Assembly: GCA_013399305.1 (NCBI GenBank)
Contig: VXAI01000035.1
Coordinates: 1,973,297-2,037,296, forward strand
DNA: 64,000 nucleotides
Direction of reading: 5' to 3'
DNA from: Rostratula benghalensis
Taxonomy: Eukaryota; Chordata; Aves; Charadriiformes; Rostratulidae
In this document: piece by piece, positions 63,696 through 64,000 of the stretch
Layout of the letters: the number at the start of each line of letters is the position of its first letter
Numbering within the stretch: the first letter of the stretch is position 1
Position numbers and translations under genes: made by a program
Notes under the pieces: model-generated
Databases searched by the model: none
What the model was told of the DNA's origin: nothing
Seen by the model: only the letters and a program-made list of their open reading frames with translations

Positions 63696-63731
63696 GTAAG
63701 CACTTCCACAAAGATTTTTGGCTTTGAATAT

Positions 63732-64000
63732 AGGATCATAGAATGGTTGGAGTTGGAAGGGACTCTAAAGATCATCAAGTTCCAACCCCCCTGGCCTGGG
63801 CAGGGACACCTCCCACCACACCAGGTTGCTCAAAGCCCACTCCAGCCTGGCCTTGAACCCCTCCAGGGATGGGGCAGCCACAGCTTCTCTGGGCAAACCT
63901 GTTCCAGTGTCTCACCACCCTCACAGGAAAGAATTACTTCTTAGTATCTAATTTAAATTTCCTGTCTTTCAATTTAAAACCATTATCCCTCATCCTGTCA
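63732..64000 (-). mobile_element. CR1 LINE in USP24 intron 11, runs off window
   Basis: It opens with the inverted 3' end (ggatcatagaatggttggag) 36 bases after the exon 11 donor. It continues with caggttgctcaaagccc and the inverted gagggtggtgag block. At the right edge it still matches the 11436 and 22386 copies (tttcaatttaaaaccattat). Confidence 0.95.

Noticed and set aside
1..64000. Bacterial-type operons, CRISPR arrays, tRNA or rRNA genes
   Set aside because: None seen. The long introns, CR1 elements and CpG island show a vertebrate nuclear region, and no tRNA-like or rRNA-like sequence was recognised by eye.

Overview
The window is nuclear vertebrate DNA, almost certainly from a bird. 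It is littered with 5'-truncated CR1 LINEs whose 3' ends are the short ATTCTRTG-type repeats typical of avian CR1. It has no Alu, L1 or B-type SINEs, and holds one large-intron gene with GT-AG splicing. Two runs of N (19196-19260 and 40679-41071) are assembly gaps.

The only protein-coding gene I can support is the 5' part of USP24, a giant ubiquitin-specific protease, on the + strand. I could place eleven coding exons between 41137 and 63695. Every junction is GT-AG and the reading frame stays open throughout. They encode about the first 442 residues: an N-terminal UBA domain, a Gly-rich linker, and the start of the long helical region. The catalytic domain lies beyond the right edge. Exon 1 sits in a CpG island that is interrupted on its upstream side by a 393-base gap, which probably hides the transcription start site. 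Intron 1 is about 12.2 kb; the next nine introns are 0.5-1.5 kb.

Bases 1 to about 39,500 look like intergenic desert. In mammals the region upstream of USP24, towards PLPP3, is also a long gene-poor interval (established knowledge; synteny in this bird is inferred). I found no convincing exon there on either strand. It contains eight clear CR1 copies and a short CR1 end, a few MIR-like relics, homopolymer and A-rich tracts, and some repeat-free stretches dense in developmental transcription-factor cores that could be enhancers. A ninth long CR1 copy (39530-40570, minus strand) abuts the USP24 CpG island.

No operon, defence system, CRISPR array or other novel multi-gene system is present. The most interesting non-coding item is in USP24 intron 1 at 50341-50408. 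A perfect 12-bp-arm inverted repeat carries two AP-1 consensus sites and is followed directly by a tract whose minus strand fits a canonical G-quadruplex pattern. Other items are two poly(A)-tailed, GC-richer blocks antisense to USP24, a three-unit 19-bp GC-rich tandem repeat at the gap edge, and a 223-codon open frame in the desert that is probably chance.
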